NCBI GenBank assembly: GCA_036269915.1
Contig: DATBDM010000029.1
Location: 1-6,575, forward strand
Direction of reading: 5' to 3'
DNA: 6,575 bases
Source: DATBDM01 sp036269915
GTDB taxonomy: Bacteria > Actinomycetota > Thermoleophilia > Solirubrobacterales > Solirubrobacteraceae
The translations under genes and the position numbers were made by a program. Of this stretch, positions 1 through 6,575 are shown piece by piece. The notes beneath the pieces were generated by a model that saw only the letters and a program-made list of their open reading frames with translations, was not told the DNA's origin and searched no databases. The stretch's first letter is position 1. Each line of letters opens with the position of its first letter.

Positions 1-792
1 ACGGGGACCGACGCGCTCGAGGCAGACCACGCGCAGCTCGCCGACTTCGTCGCGACGCTCGCGACCGGCAGCGACGAGCGCCCCCCCGTGGCACCCGCGA
101 CCCTGCAGCGCAAGGTCGCCTGCCTGCGCTCCTTCTACCGCCATCTTCGCCGCCAGGACATGGTCGCCGATGATCCGACCGTCCACCTGCGCGCGCCGCG
201 CCAGAGCCGGCGGCTGCCGCAGGTCCTCACGCGCGGCGAGGTCGCGACGCTGATCGCCCAGCCCCAGGGCACCGCGCCGACGGCGCTGCGCGACCGCGCG
301 CTGCTGGAGATCATGTACGCCTGCGGGCTGCGCGCGTCGGAGGCGATCGGCCTCGAGATCTCCGACATCGACCTCGAGGACGGGGTCCTGCGCGCCCGCG
401 GCAAGGGCTCCAAGGAGCGGCTCGTGCCGATCGGGTCCGCCGCCAGCCGCGCGCTCGCGATCTACCTCGGCCGCGGCCGCACGCGGCTGGTCGGCGACCG
501 CATGGAGGCGCGGCTGTTCGTCAACCACCGCGGCAGCGGCCTGACCCGCCAGGGGCTCTACAAGATCGTCCAGCGCCACGCGCGGACTGCCGGGCTCGAG
601 AACCGAATGAGCCCGCACACCCTCCGCCACACGTTCGCCACGCACCTGCTGGCCGGCGGCTGCGACCTGCGCTCGCTGCAGGAGATGCTCGGCCACGCCG
701 ACATCGCCACGACCCAGGTCTACACCCACCTCTCGGCCGAGCGGCTCAAGGACGTCTACTTCGACGCCCACCCGCGGGCCCGCGCCGGGTAA
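1..792 (+). CDS. xerD: XerC/XerD-type tyrosine site-specific recombinase, 5' end missing
   Basis: The reading frame is open from base 1, so the gene begins upstream. 263 residues are visible against about 300 for the family, so roughly 35-40 N-terminal residues are missing. Xer recombinases resolve chromosome dimers at dif sites through a covalent 3'-phosphotyrosine. The visible part has the end of the SAM-like core-binding domain (to about residue 65, including RKVACLRSFYRHL) and the full catalytic domain. All catalytic residues are present, numbered from base 1: Arg111 (CGLRASE), Lys135 (GKGSKER), His206 and Arg209 (SPHTLRHTFATHLL), His232 (LGHADIATTQ) and Tyr241 (VYTH). The C-terminal LSAERLKDVY...HPRA matches the XerD/XerC tail. 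A GTG at 88 is in frame but would cut the binding domain, so it is unlikely to be the start. deoB follows 13 bases later; a recombinase next to phosphopentomutase is also known in Bacillus (ripX-drm). The choice of XerD over XerC is inferred from that and from overall resemblance. Confidence 0.93.
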   Translation, partial: TGTDALEADHAQLADFVATLATGSDERPPVAPATLQRKVACLRSFYRHLRRQDMVADDPTVHLRAPRQSRRLPQVLTRGEVATLIAQPQGTAPTALRDRALLEIMYACGLRASEAIGLEISDIDLEDGVLRARGKGSKERLVPIGSAASRALAIYLGRGRTRLVGDRMEARLFVNHRGSGLTRQGLYKIVQRHARTAGLENRMSPHTLRHTFATHLLAGGCDLRSLQEMLGHADIATTQVYTHLSAERLKDVYFDAHPRARAG

Positions 793-805
793 CGTCCCCG
801 GCGCT

Positions 806-1943
<1,138 letters not shown>

Positions 1944-1963
<20 letters not shown>

Positions 1964-3227
1964 CCTGCGCCCGGGGCTCGCGCTCGCGGCGCTGACGGTC
2001 GCCGCGGCCGGCTGCGGCGGCGGTCACCAGACCCCCGTGCAGCCCAGCTCGACGCCGACCGCCGCCCAGCGCTCCGGCGGCGACCGCGCCCCGTCGGACC
2101 GCGAGCTGATCCAGGCACTGCTCGACCGCCGGGCCCGCGCCCTGGAGCGGGGTGCGGCGCGCGCCTACGCCGCGACCTCCGCGAACGGGGCGCGCGCCGC
2201 CGCTGCCCGGGCCGACGCGCGGCGCGCCCGGCCGCTCGGCCTGCGCGACGTGCGGCAGGGGATCGACCGCCTCGACCTCCACGGGCGTCGCGCACGGGCG
2301 CACGTGGTCACCGCGTGGGGCATCCGCGGCGTCCGCGGCACCTTCCGCACCGAGCGGCGGATCCTCCTGCGCCGGACGCGCGGCGGCTGGCGGATCGCCG
2401 GCACCCTCGGCCGCCGCGGCCTCGCGCCGTGGGAGGTCGCCGCCTACACCCGGCGCGACGAGCGCCACTTCGTCGTGCTCGTGCCGTCCGGCGTCGACAT
2501 CGACGCCGCGGGCCTGCCCGCCTCGCTGCAGGACGGCTACGCGCGCTTCGCCACGACGCTGCCGCGCGCGCACCTGCGCCGCCGCTACCTCGTCGTCGTG
2601 GCGTCCACGGCGGCGGGCGCCAACCGGCTCACCGAGGACATCCGCGGGGTCGAGACGCTCTCGGCGGTCGCGGACACCGCCGTCCGCGAGGAGGGCCCGG
2701 CGCAGCGGGTCACCAAGGTGCTCTCGCAGCGGCTGCTCGTCGTCTGGCCGGCCTTCTCCGGACTCGGCTTCGACGAGCGCCGCCGCGTGGTCGCCCACGA
2801 GCTGACCCACCTGGTGCTCGCCGGGGCGACCTCCGGCCGCACGCCGTCGTGGCTGGTCGAGGGGATCGCCCTGTACGTCTCGGGCGACCGGCGCTCGGAC
2901 CAGGTGACCGCGATCCTGCGCGGCCTGGCCGGCGCCGAGGGCGTGGCCGCGCGGCCCGCGCTGAGCCTGCGGCGGCTGAGCGCCCCGAACGCGATCGCGC
3001 GGCTCAGCGGCGCGCGGCAGGCGGGTGCGTACGCGTACGCGTCGGCCGCGGCGTTCGCGATCGCCGACCGCTACGGGCGCCGCGCGCTGCTGCGCCTCTA
3101 CGACGCCTTCGACGACCCGGGGCTGCCCGGCAAGGGCGGCGCGACGCTGACCTCGCGGGCGCTGCGCCGGACCATCGGTGTCGGCCTCGCGGCGTTCGAG
3201 CGCGATCTGCGCGCGGGCCTATCCTGA
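1944..3227 (+). CDS. putative lipoprotein with NTF2-like region and gluzincin (HExxH...E) metallopeptidase domain
   Basis: I do not recognise a named gene. The 427 residues begin with a likely lipoprotein signal: MRPSWADLRP, a hydrophobic run, then AAAGC with Cys24 followed by GGG and a Pro/Ser/Thr/Gln-rich linker to about residue 50. The lipobox has Ala at -3 where Leu is usual, so lipidation is probable but not certain. Residues about 52-160 resemble an NTF2/SnoaL-like domain (ELIQALLDRRARALERG at the start, GGWRIAGTLG at the end). The C-terminal half holds the zinc-protease signature HELTH (H285, E286, H289) and, 17 residues later, E306 in WLVEGIALYVSG, the pattern of gluzincins and 'peptidase MA-like' proteins. 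Zinc and catalytic residues are intact, so an active extracellular or membrane-anchored protease is plausible; no substrate can be read. The gene overlaps deoB by 20 bases and ends 6 bases before mutM, implying cotranscription with unrelated functions. Confidence 0.8.
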
Positions 3228-3233
3228 GCCGCC

Positions 3234-4121
3234 GTGCCCGAGCTCCCCGAGGTCGAGACCATCCGTCGCAACCTGGCGCCGCACCTCGAGGGGCGGCGCG
3301 TGGAGTCACTGGAGATCCTCGACGCGCGCTGGTGCCGGCCGCTCGCCCCGGCGGAGCTCTCCGCCGCGGTCGAGGGGCGCGTCGTCGAGCGGTTGAGCCG
3401 TCGCGGCAAGTACCTGATCGCCGAGCTCGAGGGCGACGTCTTCCTGCTGATGCACCTGCGCATGACCGGCACGCTGCTGCTCGACCCGGCGGGGGCGCCG
3501 CCGCACACGCGCGTGTGGTGGCGGATCGGCGAGCACCGGCTGGCCTTCGTCGACCCGCGCCGCTTCGGCACCGGCGAGCTGGCGCTCGGCCCGGAGGCGC
3601 TCGAGGCCTTCCTCGGCGCCCGGCTCGGGCCGGAGCCGTTCTCGGAGGACTTCACCGCCGCTGGCCTGCACGCGCTGGCGCGGGCGAGCCGCGCGCCGAT
3701 CAAGGCGTTCCTGCTCGACCAGCGCAAGCTCGCGGGCGTCGGCAACATCTACGCCGACGAGGCCCTGTTCCGGGCCAGGGTCCATCCGCTGCGCCCGGCG
3801 AACCGGCTCACGCGCGCGCAGGCCGTGGCGCTGCGCGACGCGGTCCTCGCCTCGCTGCAGGCCGGGATCGACGCCAAGGGCGCGACGATCGACGACTTCC
3901 GCGACCCATACGGCGTCCAGGGGAGCTTCCAGGACCAGTTCCTCGTGCACCTGCGCGAGGGCGAGCCGTGCCCGGTGTGCGGCCGGGCGGTGCGCAAGCT
4001 GCGCGCCGCCGGGCGGGGGACCTACGTCTGCGAGTCCTGCCAGCCGCGGCCGAGACGGCCGCGCGTGACCGGCTACGCCGCGGCGACGAGCTCCTCGAGG
4101 CGACCGGCGCGGTCGGCCTGA
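3234..4121 (+). CDS. mutM: formamidopyrimidine-DNA glycosylase (Fpg/MutM)
   Basis: This bifunctional base-excision repair enzyme removes 8-oxoguanine and formamidopyrimidines and nicks the abasic site by beta,delta-elimination. The GTG start at 3234 gives the invariant MPELPEVE, exposing the catalytic Pro2 and Glu3 after Met removal; this fixes the start. Other expected residues are Lys59 (RRGKYL), the MHLRMTG loop at 73-79, DPRRFG at 107-112 with Arg110 and Phe111 as the void-filling residues, Asn171 (GVGNIYADEA) in the H2TH region, and a C4 zinc finger with C246, C249, C266 and C269, with Arg261 (GRGTYVC) contacting DNA. Of 295 residues, the last 26 form an Arg/Pro/Ser-rich tail beyond the usual end after the zinc finger. 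The tail's final 49 bases overlap the convergent glutaredoxin gene, so it may have arisen by stop-codon loss. It follows the lipoprotein gene by 6 bases without an evident ribosome-binding site, suggesting coupled translation. Confidence 0.96.
   Translation: MPELPEVETIRRNLAPHLEGRRVESLEILDARWCRPLAPAELSAAVEGRVVERLSRRGKYLIAELEGDVFLLMHLRMTGTLLLDPAGAPPHTRVWWRIGEHRLAFVDPRRFGTGELALGPEALEAFLGARLGPEPFSEDFTAAGLHALARASRAPIKAFLLDQRKLAGVGNIYADEALFRARVHPLRPANRLTRAQAVALRDAVLASLQAGIDAKGATIDDFRDPYGVQGSFQDQFLVHLREGEPCPVCGRAVRKLRAAGRGTYVCESCQPRPRRPRVTGYAAATSSSRRPARSA
4045..4063 (-). terminator. GC hairpin just beyond the glutaredoxin stop codon, possible terminator
   Basis: A perfect 8-bp stem (CGCGGCCG / CGGCCGCG) with a 3-base loop lies 9 bases downstream of the minus-strand glutaredoxin stop, inside the mutM tail codons. 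There is no U-tract after it on the minus strand, so it would only fit the U-less hairpin terminators proposed for high-GC actinobacteria. It also overlaps Arg/Pro codons, which make GC palindromes likely by chance. Position after the stop is the main support. Confidence 0.3.
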
Positions 4122-4333
4122 GCGAGCTCCTGGTAGCCGCCGATGCTCTCCCCATCGATGATGACCTGGGGGAACGTCATCATGCCGGTGAGGCGAACGA
4201 GCTCCGCGCGACCTTCGGGGTCACGCGCGAGGTTGATCTCCTCGAAATCGATGCCGCGCTTGTCGAGCAGCGCCTTGGCGGTCCGGCAGTAGCCGCACGG
4301 TTCGGTGGTGTAGATGGTCACGCGATTGGTCAC
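4073..4333 (-). CDS. small glutaredoxin / mycoredoxin-like thiol oxidoreductase
   Basis: This 86-residue cytosolic thioredoxin-fold protein is a typical single-domain glutaredoxin size. The first strand VTIYTT leads into the active site C13-G-Y-C16. A cis-proline loop follows (MTFPQVII, Pro55) and then the glycine pair in DGESIGGYQEL (G65-G66), a thiol-cofactor binding feature of glutaredoxins. It should reduce disulfides or mixed disulfides using a low-molecular-weight thiol. CGYC instead of the common CPYC is also the motif of actinobacterial mycoredoxin-1, so the cofactor could be mycothiol or glutathione. The frame stays open far upstream on the minus strand, but that part is a shadow of recO. 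GTG at 4333 is chosen because it directly precedes the first strand; a GTG at 4321 is an alternative, four residues shorter. No ribosome-binding site is seen, which fits a leaderless mRNA. The gene is divergent from recO and overlaps the mutM end by 49 bases. Confidence 0.92.
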   Translation of the reverse strand: MTNRVTIYTTEPCGYCRTAKALLDKRGIDFEEINLARDPEGRAELVRLTGMMTFPQVIIDGESIGGYQELAQADRAGRLEELVAAA

Positions 4334-4339
4334 TTCATT

Positions 4340-4346
4340 TAGTGTA
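4340..4346. promoter_or_regulatory. candidate bidirectional leaderless promoter with shared -10 element
   Basis: TAGTGTA sits midway in the 18 bases between the glutaredoxin and recO start codons. On the plus strand, TAGTGT (4340-4345) fits TANNNT at exactly -12 to -7 if transcription starts at the A of the recO ATG (4352). On the minus strand, TACACT (4346-4341) fits TANNNT, with transcription starting at 4334 or 4333, the first base of the glutaredoxin GTG. Each of base pairs 4341 and 4345 supplies the key A of one hexamer and the key final T of the other. The spot is AT-richer than its surroundings. No convincing -35 was found on either side. Confidence 0.5.
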
Positions 4347-4351
4347 GTGCG

Positions 4352-5098
4352 ATGCCCGGCTCGCTGAAGACGGACGCCATCGTGCTGCGCTCGATGCGCT
4401 ACGGCGAGGCCGACCGCATCCTGCACCTCTATACCCCGGGACGCGGCCGGGTGAGCGCGATCGCCAAGGGCGTGCGCAAGACGAAGTCGCGCTTCGGCGG
4501 CCGGCTGGAGCCGTTCTTCTCGCTCAGGCTGATCCTGTATGAATCCCGCCCGCCCCGCAGCGACCTCCTCACCGTCACGAGCGCCGAGACGATCGCCGGC
4601 CATCCGCGGCTGCGCGAGCACGCCGCGGCGCTCGAGGGCGCGGCGCGGGCCTGCGAGGCGGTCGCGCGCGTGTTCGACGACGGCGACCCGCACGCCGGCG
4701 TCTACCACCTGCTGGCGAACGAGCTGGCCCTGCTCGACGGCGATCCCGCCCGGGCGACGCGCTCCAACGCGCTCGCCTTTCGCCTCAAGCTGCTGCTGGC
4801 GGCCGGCTTCGCGCCGCAACTCGCCGGCTGCGCGAGTTGCGGCGAGCGCGAGCACCTCGTCGGCTTCTCCGGCTCGGCGGGCGGCGTCGTCTGCGGAGCC
4901 TGCGAGGCGAGCTCGTTCCTGCTCGAGCAGGAGGCGCACGACTTCATGGTCGGCGCCCTCGGCCGCTCGCTCGCCGACGCGCCCGAGGGCTCGGCGCGGG
5001 CGCTCGCCCAGGCCGAGCGCGCCATCCTCGAGACGCTCGAGCACCACGCGCATCTGCGCCTGCGGCCGGTGGGTCGCACCCTCGCCGCGGCGGGGTAG
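4352..5098 (+). CDS. recO: DNA repair protein RecO
   Basis: RecO works with RecF and RecR in recombinational gap repair: it binds single-stranded-DNA-binding protein and DNA, anneals strands and helps load RecA. The 248 residues match the family length. The N-terminal OB-fold (about 1-80) opens with the characteristic LKTDAIVLRSMRYGEADRIL, followed by LYTPGRGRVSAIAKGVRK and SRFGGRLEPF. A helical C-terminal region contains a C4 zinc site: C160 and C163 (CASCG), C181 and C184 (CGAC). The start is ATG at 4352; there is no ribosome-binding site and a -10-like hexamer ends 6 bases before the ATG, so the transcript is probably leaderless. It stands alone: the divergent neighbour is a glutaredoxin-like gene, and the next gene downstream has its own AT-rich promoter-like region. 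No defect seen. Confidence 0.95.
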   Translation: MPGSLKTDAIVLRSMRYGEADRILHLYTPGRGRVSAIAKGVRKTKSRFGGRLEPFFSLRLILYESRPPRSDLLTVTSAETIAGHPRLREHAAALEGAARACEAVARVFDDGDPHAGVYHLLANELALLDGDPARATRSNALAFRLKLLLAAGFAPQLAGCASCGEREHLVGFSGSAGGVVCGACEASSFLLEQEAHDFMVGALGRSLADAPEGSARALAQAERAILETLEHHAHLRLRPVGRTLAAAG

Positions 5099-5133
5099 AC
5101 GGACCCGGATTCGTTAGCGACCTATCGATTAGA

Positions 5134-5139
5134 TACGCT
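5134..5139 (+). promoter_or_regulatory. candidate leaderless promoter (-10) for the membrane protein gene
   Basis: The 47-base gap after recO (5099-5145) is clearly AT-richer than the rest of the window. TACGCT fits TANNNT at -12 to -7 relative to the ATG at 5146, the same spacing as at recO, and there is no Shine-Dalgarno sequence. A small inverted pair, TATC (5123-5126) and GATA (5132-5135), overlaps its upstream edge and could be an operator, but the arms are only 4 bp. No clear -35 is visible. Confidence 0.45.
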
Positions 5140-5145
5140 TTACAT

Positions 5146-6273
5146 ATGAGCGTGCAGTACTGCCCCAAGTCAGCGGCCGTGGTCGCGCCTGACGATGAGC
5201 GGGCAGTGCAGTCGCCGGCGCCCTCGTCGCGGTCGCCTGCGCCGGAGCCGCGGAAGCAGCGCAAGCCGCGCTGGCGCCGCCTCGGCGGCCTGCTCGCCTT
5301 CGCGCTCGTGGTCGCCGCGCTGTTCGCGTTCCTGCCCGGGCACGTCGACGAGCTGCGCGAGGAGCTGCGGCGGATGGAGGCCGGCGACTGGCGCTGGCTC
5401 GTGTTCGCCGCGCTGCTCGAGATCCTGTCCTTCGGCGGCTACGTCGTGCTCTTCCGCTCGGTCTTCTCCGACGAGAAGCTGAAGATCTCGTGGGGCGAGA
5501 GCTACCAGATCACCATGGCCGGCGTGGTCGCCACGCGGCTGTTCGCGGCCGCCGGCGCGGGCGGCGTCGCGCTGACTGCGTGGGCGCTGCGCCGCGCGGG
5601 GATGCAGGCCGCGACGGTCGCCCGGCGCATGGTCGAGTTCCTCGTCGTCCTCTACGGGGTCTACGCGCTCTCGCTGGTGGTCGCGGGCGCCGGGCTCTAC
5701 GCCGGCGTGCTCCCCGGCTCCGCGCCGCTCGGCCTCACGCTGCCGATCGCCGGCGCGTCCGCCGTGGCGATCTGCCTGGCGCTGGCCACGACGCTCGTCC
5801 CGGGCAACCTGGGGGCGCGCTTCGCCGATCGCGGCACGGTCGTCGTCTGGCTCGCCAAGGGCGCGAGCACGGTCGCCGGCGGCGTGCGCGACGCGGTACG
5901 GCTGATGCGCCGCGACCCGGTCGGCGCGCTGGGCGCTCCGATCTGGTGGTTCCTCGACATCGCCGTGCTGTGGGCGTGCTTCAAGGCGTTCGGGCAGGCG
6001 CCGACGCCGGCCGTGCTCGTGATGGCCTACTTCGTCGGCACGCTCGGCAACCTGCTGCCGCTCCCCGGTGGCGTCGGCGGGGTCGACGGCGGCATCATCG
6101 CCGCGCTCGTCGGCTTCGGCGTGAGCCCCGGCATCGCGTTCCTCGCCGTGCTCACGCACCGCGTCTTCGCCTTCTGGCTGCCGACGATCCCGGGCGGCAT
6201 CGCGTACCTCCAGCTGCGCCGCACGGTGGGCCGCTGGGAGCGCGACGACGCGCCCGAGCCCGCCCGGATCTAG
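5146..6273 (+). CDS. flippase-like integral membrane protein, UPF0104/YbhN (LPG synthase transmembrane domain) family
   Basis: This multi-pass inner-membrane protein has 375 residues. The first about 45 are a Pro/Ser-rich and then Arg/Lys-rich cytoplasmic tail ending RKQRKPRWRR. Hydrophobic segments follow near 46-64, 84-105, 124-145, 163-187, 195-218, 262-283, 287-303, 313-326 and 328-355. The family signature is clearest at the C-terminal end: GTLGNLLPLPGGVGGVDGGI (298-317), then LTHRVFAFWLPTIPGG (336-351). This domain occurs in the membrane part of lysylphosphatidylglycerol synthase (MprF) and in stand-alone proteins. No aminoacyl-transferase domain is attached, so lipid lysylation is not supported; lipid translocation is a family-level guess. 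ATG at 5146 is chosen because a -10-like hexamer precedes it and the frame upstream is only a recO shadow. The stop codon lies in a palindrome shared with the convergent marR. Bases 6003-6059 reappear at the end of the window. Confidence 0.88.
   Translation: MSVQYCPKSAAVVAPDDERAVQSPAPSSRSPAPEPRKQRKPRWRRLGGLLAFALVVAALFAFLPGHVDELREELRRMEAGDWRWLVFAALLEILSFGGYVVLFRSVFSDEKLKISWGESYQITMAGVVATRLFAAAGAGGVALTAWALRRAGMQAATVARRMVEFLVVLYGVYALSLVVAGAGLYAGVLPGSAPLGLTLPIAGASAVAICLALATTLVPGNLGARFADRGTVVVWLAKGASTVAGGVRDAVRLMRRDPVGALGAPIWWFLDIAVLWACFKAFGQAPTPAVLVMAYFVGTLGNLLPLPGGVGGVDGGIIAALVGFGVSPGIAFLAVLTHRVFAFWLPTIPGGIAYLQLRRTVGRWERDDAPEPARI
6003..6059 (+). repeat. 57-bp exact direct repeat, copy 1 (inside membrane protein gene)
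   Basis: Bases 6003-6059 encode part of the last third of the flippase-like protein (about residues 286-305, ending at the conserved GNLLP). They are identical, base for base, to 6519-6575. The base just before each copy differs (C at 6002, T at 6518), so the match starts exactly there. Here the sequence is in its natural context, because it encodes a conserved family motif without interruption. Confidence 0.97.
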
Positions 6274-6278
6274 ATCCG
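6265..6278. repeat. 14-bp perfect palindrome containing both convergent stop codons
   Basis: CGGATCTAGATCCG reads the same on both strands. Its central CTAG contains the TAG stop of the membrane protein (plus strand, 6271-6273) and the TAG stop of marR (minus strand, 6272-6270). Both proteins therefore end in Arg-Ile-stop from identical CGG-ATC-TAG codons, and the genes overlap by 4 bases. As RNA it could fold only as a weak 5-bp stem with a CTAG loop, so a terminator role is doubtful. Confidence 0.9.
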
Positions 6279-6527
6279 CTCGACGAGCTCGGCGAGGCGG
6301 TCGAGCATCCGGCCGGCCTGCGCGCGCTCGTCGGGGGAGAGCTGGGCCAGCAGCTCGTGACGGCGCTGGGCAAGCCGCGCGCGCTCGGCGTGCAGCAGCT
6401 CGCGGCCGGAGTCGGTCAGGTCGACGAGCACGCAGCGGCGGTCGTGCGGCGAGGCCTCGCGGCGCACGAGATCGTGGCGCTGGAGCCCGTCGAGCGCCCG
6501 CGTCACCGTCGGCTGGGTGACGCCGGC
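6270..6527 (-). CDS. MarR-family transcriptional regulator, 5' part missing
   Basis: The visible part, about 86 residues, is the C-terminal half of a MarR winged-helix regulator, which typically has about 140-150. In order there is a recognition helix (AGVTQPTVTRALDGLQRHDLV), the beta-wing with the family hallmark ASPHDRR followed by CVLVDLTDSGRELL, and the C-terminal dimerisation helices to VERI. MarR proteins are cytosolic dimers that bind palindromic operators and usually respond to small phenolic or toxic ligands. Upstream of about 6527 the minus-strand frame stops looking like MarR, because the sequence there is a copy of the membrane-protein gene, and it meets an in-frame TAG at 6545-6543. 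The N-terminal dimerisation helix and first DNA-binding helices are missing. An in-frame GTG at 6506 exists but would begin inside the recognition helix, so it is not a credible start. The truncation may be an assembly artefact rather than biology. Targets are unknown. Confidence 0.85.
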   Translation of the reverse strand, partial: AGVTQPTVTRALDGLQRHDLVRREASPHDRRCVLVDLTDSGRELLHAERARLAQRRHELLAQLSPDERAQAGRMLDRLAELVERI

Positions 6528-6575
6528 CGTGCTCGTGATGGCCTACTTCGTCGGCACGCTCGGCAACCTGCTGCC
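6519..6575 (+). repeat. 57-bp exact direct repeat, copy 2, running to the window end and breaking marR
   Basis: Bases 6519-6575 duplicate 6003-6059 exactly and continue to the last base of the window, so the true length of the repeat is unknown. The first about 9 bases (GACGCCGGC) also fit the marR frame (Gly-Val and preceding Ala on the minus strand), so they look like short homology shared by the two loci. The remainder does not fit marR and places a stop in its frame. The offset between copies is 516 bp. Confidence 0.97.

Noticed and set aside
1..792. Reading the tyrosine recombinase as a mobile-element or phage integrase
   Set aside because: It resembles housekeeping XerC/XerD throughout, sits in a cluster with deoB and mutM, and has no attachment site, tRNA or other mobile genes nearby.
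4336..4338. Minus-strand ATG just upstream of the glutaredoxin GTG
   Set aside because: It is out of frame and runs into TGA after two codons; no evidence that it is a real leader peptide.
2315..4342. A 675-codon plus-strand open frame across the lipoprotein gene and mutM
   Set aside because: It is out of frame with both recognised proteins and is mostly Arg/Ala/Pro/Gly, the expected shadow composition.
4334..5053. Minus-strand N-terminal extension of the glutaredoxin gene through recO
   Set aside because: The extension has no recognisable domain and is antisense to recO; the thioredoxin fold begins right after the GTG at 4333.
4837..5145. Upstream extension of the membrane protein through the recO 3' end
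   Set aside because: The extra 103 codons are a recO shadow; the ATG at 5146 has its own AT-rich promoter-like region.
5170..6159. Long minus-strand open frame opposite the membrane protein
   Set aside because: It is low-complexity His/Arg/Ala/Asp/Glu sequence without motifs, antisense to a clear transmembrane protein family.
5146..6273. Calling the membrane protein a lysylphosphatidylglycerol synthase (MprF)
   Set aside because: Only the transmembrane domain is present; there is no C-terminal aminoacyl-transferase domain before the stop.

Overview
The window is very GC-rich DNA, with strong G/C bias at third codon positions and frequent GTG starts. I infer a high-GC actinobacterium. The gene content, the gap-free packing and the mix of leaderless and coupled starts would suit a deep-branching class such as Thermoleophilia, but the lineage is a guess from style and not a demonstrated assignment. 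Nearly every base is coding, and no gap between genes exceeds about 50 bases.

Layout. (1) Bases 1-4121 hold a compact same-strand cluster: the 3' part of a XerC/XerD tyrosine recombinase, phosphopentomutase (deoB), a putative secreted lipoprotein with a zinc-metallopeptidase HExxH...E signature, and formamidopyrimidine-DNA glycosylase (mutM). Gaps are 13 bases, an overlap of 20 bases, and 6 bases, so the four are probably cotranscribed. (2) A small glutaredoxin-like gene on the minus strand (4073-4333) converges on mutM and overlaps its 3' end by 49 bases. (3) recO (4352-5098) diverges from the glutaredoxin gene, with only 18 bases between the two start codons. (4) After a 47-base AT-richer gap comes a multi-pass membrane protein of the flippase-like UPF0104/YbhN family (5146-6273). 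(5) A 5'-truncated MarR-type regulator on the minus strand (6270 to about 6527) converges on it, with both stop codons inside one 14-bp palindrome.

Themes. DNA maintenance is well represented (Xer recombinase, MutM, RecO), with pentose-phosphate/nucleoside salvage (DeoB), thiol redox (glutaredoxin-like) and an envelope component (lipoprotein protease, membrane protein). recO, the membrane protein and the glutaredoxin gene have no Shine-Dalgarno sequence but carry a TANNNT -10-like hexamer at the spacing expected for leaderless transcripts. The recO and glutaredoxin hexamers are the same seven base pairs read on opposite strands.

The last 57 bases exactly repeat bases 6003-6059 inside the membrane-protein gene and break the marR reading frame. 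This is either an assembly/chimera artefact at a sequence end or the junction of a 516-bp tandem duplication formed at short homology. I saw no CRISPR array, tRNA, rRNA, insertion sequence or defence system.
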